From Helicobacteraceae bacterium (GTDB lineage Bacteria; Campylobacterota; Campylobacteria; Campylobacterales; Sulfurimonadaceae), in assembly GCA_030613795.1 (NCBI GenBank), contig JAUWLG010000119.1:1-5248 (forward strand): a stretch of 5,248 bases of DNA. The letters run 5' to 3'. The position numbers and the translations under genes were made by a program. Below the pieces are notes generated by a model. It did not search any database and was not told the DNA's origin. It saw only the letters and a list, made by a program, of their open reading frames with translations. Positions 4,175 to 5,248 of the stretch are shown one piece after another; positions within the stretch are counted from its first letter, which is position 1, and each line of letters begins with the position of its first letter.

Positions 4175-5248
4175 TTATAGAAGCGTCACACAGTTACGAC
4201 CACTCTCTTTAGATTGATAAAGTGCTTTATCCACACGGTTGACGATAATGGCCGGTGTATCACCTTCAACCCATTTGGTCACCCCAAAACTGCAGGTGAC
4301 GGTACGGGCAACTTCGCTGCAGTTATATGGGATATCTTTTCTTAGTCTTTCTGCTAGTCCTGCCGCACTGTTGGCATCGAGGCTCGGACAGATAATGAGA
4401 AACTCCTCGCCGCCCCATCGGCCTACGGCATCTTCATCGCGGACATTAGCTTTGAGATTGGAAGCGATCTGTATGATCACCTTGTCGCCGACAGGGTGGC
4501 CATATTCGTCATTGATCCTTTTGAAAAGATCGATATCAAGAAGAATCAGGCTAAATGTCTCATCGCCTATTTTGGCATGCTCACAGGCAGTATGCAGCAG
4601 CTCTTCGGTCTTATGGCGGTTATAGAGTTTAGAGAGGCTGTCTGTTGCTGAAATGTAGCGCAGTGCTCTATTTTTATCGTGAAGCTCTTTTTGGGTGGAT
4701 TTAAGTGTTTTTAGTGTTTTAGAAAGTTCAATATTCTGTTTTTCTACAAGAACCTTATCGATGGCTTTGGCAACAAGGGTACGGTATATCTTGGAGATGT
4801 AGACGGCAATACCGACAAACATACTTAAAAAGACCATCTGCATGATGATATTGGTCAGACCTACTTTTGAGGTGGTAAAAGAGTCAGTTATCGTGCCAAG
4901 TTCTATGGTTTGGTTGACCACCGCCAAGACAGTGATAACAAAGTAGGAGAAGATACTTAACAGACCCGTTATAAGTGTTAGTTTTGGCGAAAACCGAATT
5001 GTGGCAAGTCCGACCAATAAAAAATAGAGTAAAAAAGCCTCTGTTTTGAAGGTGCGAAAGGTACCGATAGTGTAGATGATGATAGATAGCAGGATAACAT
5101 CAACACTAACTGAGACATATTTTAGCCACCCGTAGTGGCGGTTGTTTCGGGTGATAAAGAAGACGATAATCCCATAGAGAAGGTTGACAGAGGCACCGAT
5201 CATAATGATAAGAAACGAAGCTTCAGGCACCTCGTTTTTGACAGCAAA
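4175..5248 (-). CDS. Membrane-anchored diguanylate cyclase (GGDEF), 5' partial
   Basis: It makes cyclic di-GMP from two GTP. The frame is open to the right edge; the GTG at 5230 has no good Shine-Dalgarno, so the gene probably starts beyond the window. Residues are counted from that GTG. About five hydrophobic segments (near 5-27, 36-58, 64-80, 84-105 and 123-146) form a membrane sensor with no recognised ligand domain. A signalling helix, probably coiled-coil, follows (about 147-192), then the GGDEF domain. This domain carries TDSLSKLYNR (196-205), LDIDLFKRIND (231-241, metal-binding Asp232), the active-site loop GGEEF (273-277) and YQSKESGRN (338-346). The inhibitory I-site RxxD is intact as RDED (264-267), five residues before GGEEF as in PleD. 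Catalytic activity with product feedback is therefore expected. The gene converges on the porin gene, and no link to phosphate uptake is shown. Confidence 0.93.
   Translation of the reverse strand, partial: FAVKNEVPEASFLIIMIGASVNLLYGIIVFFITRNNRHYGWLKYVSVSVDVILLSIIIYTIGTFRTFKTEAFLLYFLLVGLATIRFSPKLTLITGLLSIFSYFVITVLAVVNQTIELGTITDSFTTSKVGLTNIIMQMVFLSMFVGIAVYISKIYRTLVAKAIDKVLVEKQNIELSKTLKTLKSTQKELHDKNRALRYISATDSLSKLYNRHKTEELLHTACEHAKIGDETFSLILLDIDLFKRINDEYGHPVGDKVIIQIASNLKANVRDEDAVGRWGGEEFLIICPSLDANSAAGLAERLRKDIPYNCSEVARTVTCSFGVTKWVEGDTPAIIVNRVDKALYQSKESGRNCVTLL

Noticed and set aside
4239..4625. Plus-strand open frame of 128 codons opposite the GGDEF domain
   Set aside because: Antisense to well-conserved catalytic motifs (GGEEF, RxxD); Ser/Leu-rich translation typical of an opposite-strand shadow.
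5228..5230. GTG as the diguanylate cyclase start
   Set aside because: No Shine-Dalgarno is visible upstream and the frame remains open to the window edge, so the real start is probably outside.

Overview
The window looks like a chromosomal phosphate-uptake locus from a Gram-negative bacterium, most likely a free-living Campylobacterota of the Sulfurovum/Sulfurimonas kind. Reasons: AT-rich DNA with short AAGGA/GGAGA ribosome-binding sites, an outer-membrane porin of the OprO/OprP (phosphate-selective) family encoded beside PstS, and the style of the PstB and GGDEF proteins. The taxonomic call is inference; outer-membrane biology is certain from the porin.

Layout. 1-559 (+): the C-terminal 185 residues of PstB, the phosphate ABC transporter ATPase, cut by the left edge and followed at once by a rho-independent terminator. 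560-1336: a 777-base stretch with no convincing gene but many inverted repeats, ending in a promoter. 1337-2341 (+): pstS, periplasmic phosphate-binding protein. 2342-2651: a GC-rich hairpin cluster, then ten and a half tandem copies of a 7-base unit, then a second promoter. 2652-4037 (+): OprP-like porin. 4038-4174: convergent intergenic region with two strong hairpins. 4175-5248 (-): a membrane-anchored diguanylate cyclase, running off the right edge.

How it works together. The porin would let phosphate cross the outer membrane, PstS would capture it in the periplasm, and the Pst permease with PstB would pump it inward at the cost of ATP. pstS and the porin gene each have their own promoter, and the two promoters match without gaps over 41 bases (30 identical). 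Both contain direct repeats TGTAAC/TGTWAC spaced exactly 11 bases apart, followed after 10 bases by a -10 hexamer (TACAAT or TATAAT). This is the architecture of a PhoB-type Pho box replacing the -35 element, so the two genes are probably co-induced by phosphate starvation. The most striking extra feature is the heptamer array ending 4 bases before the porin's first Pho half-site, a candidate length-variable (phase-variable or tuning) element. No wholly new multi-gene system is visible; the interest lies in the regulatory DNA.
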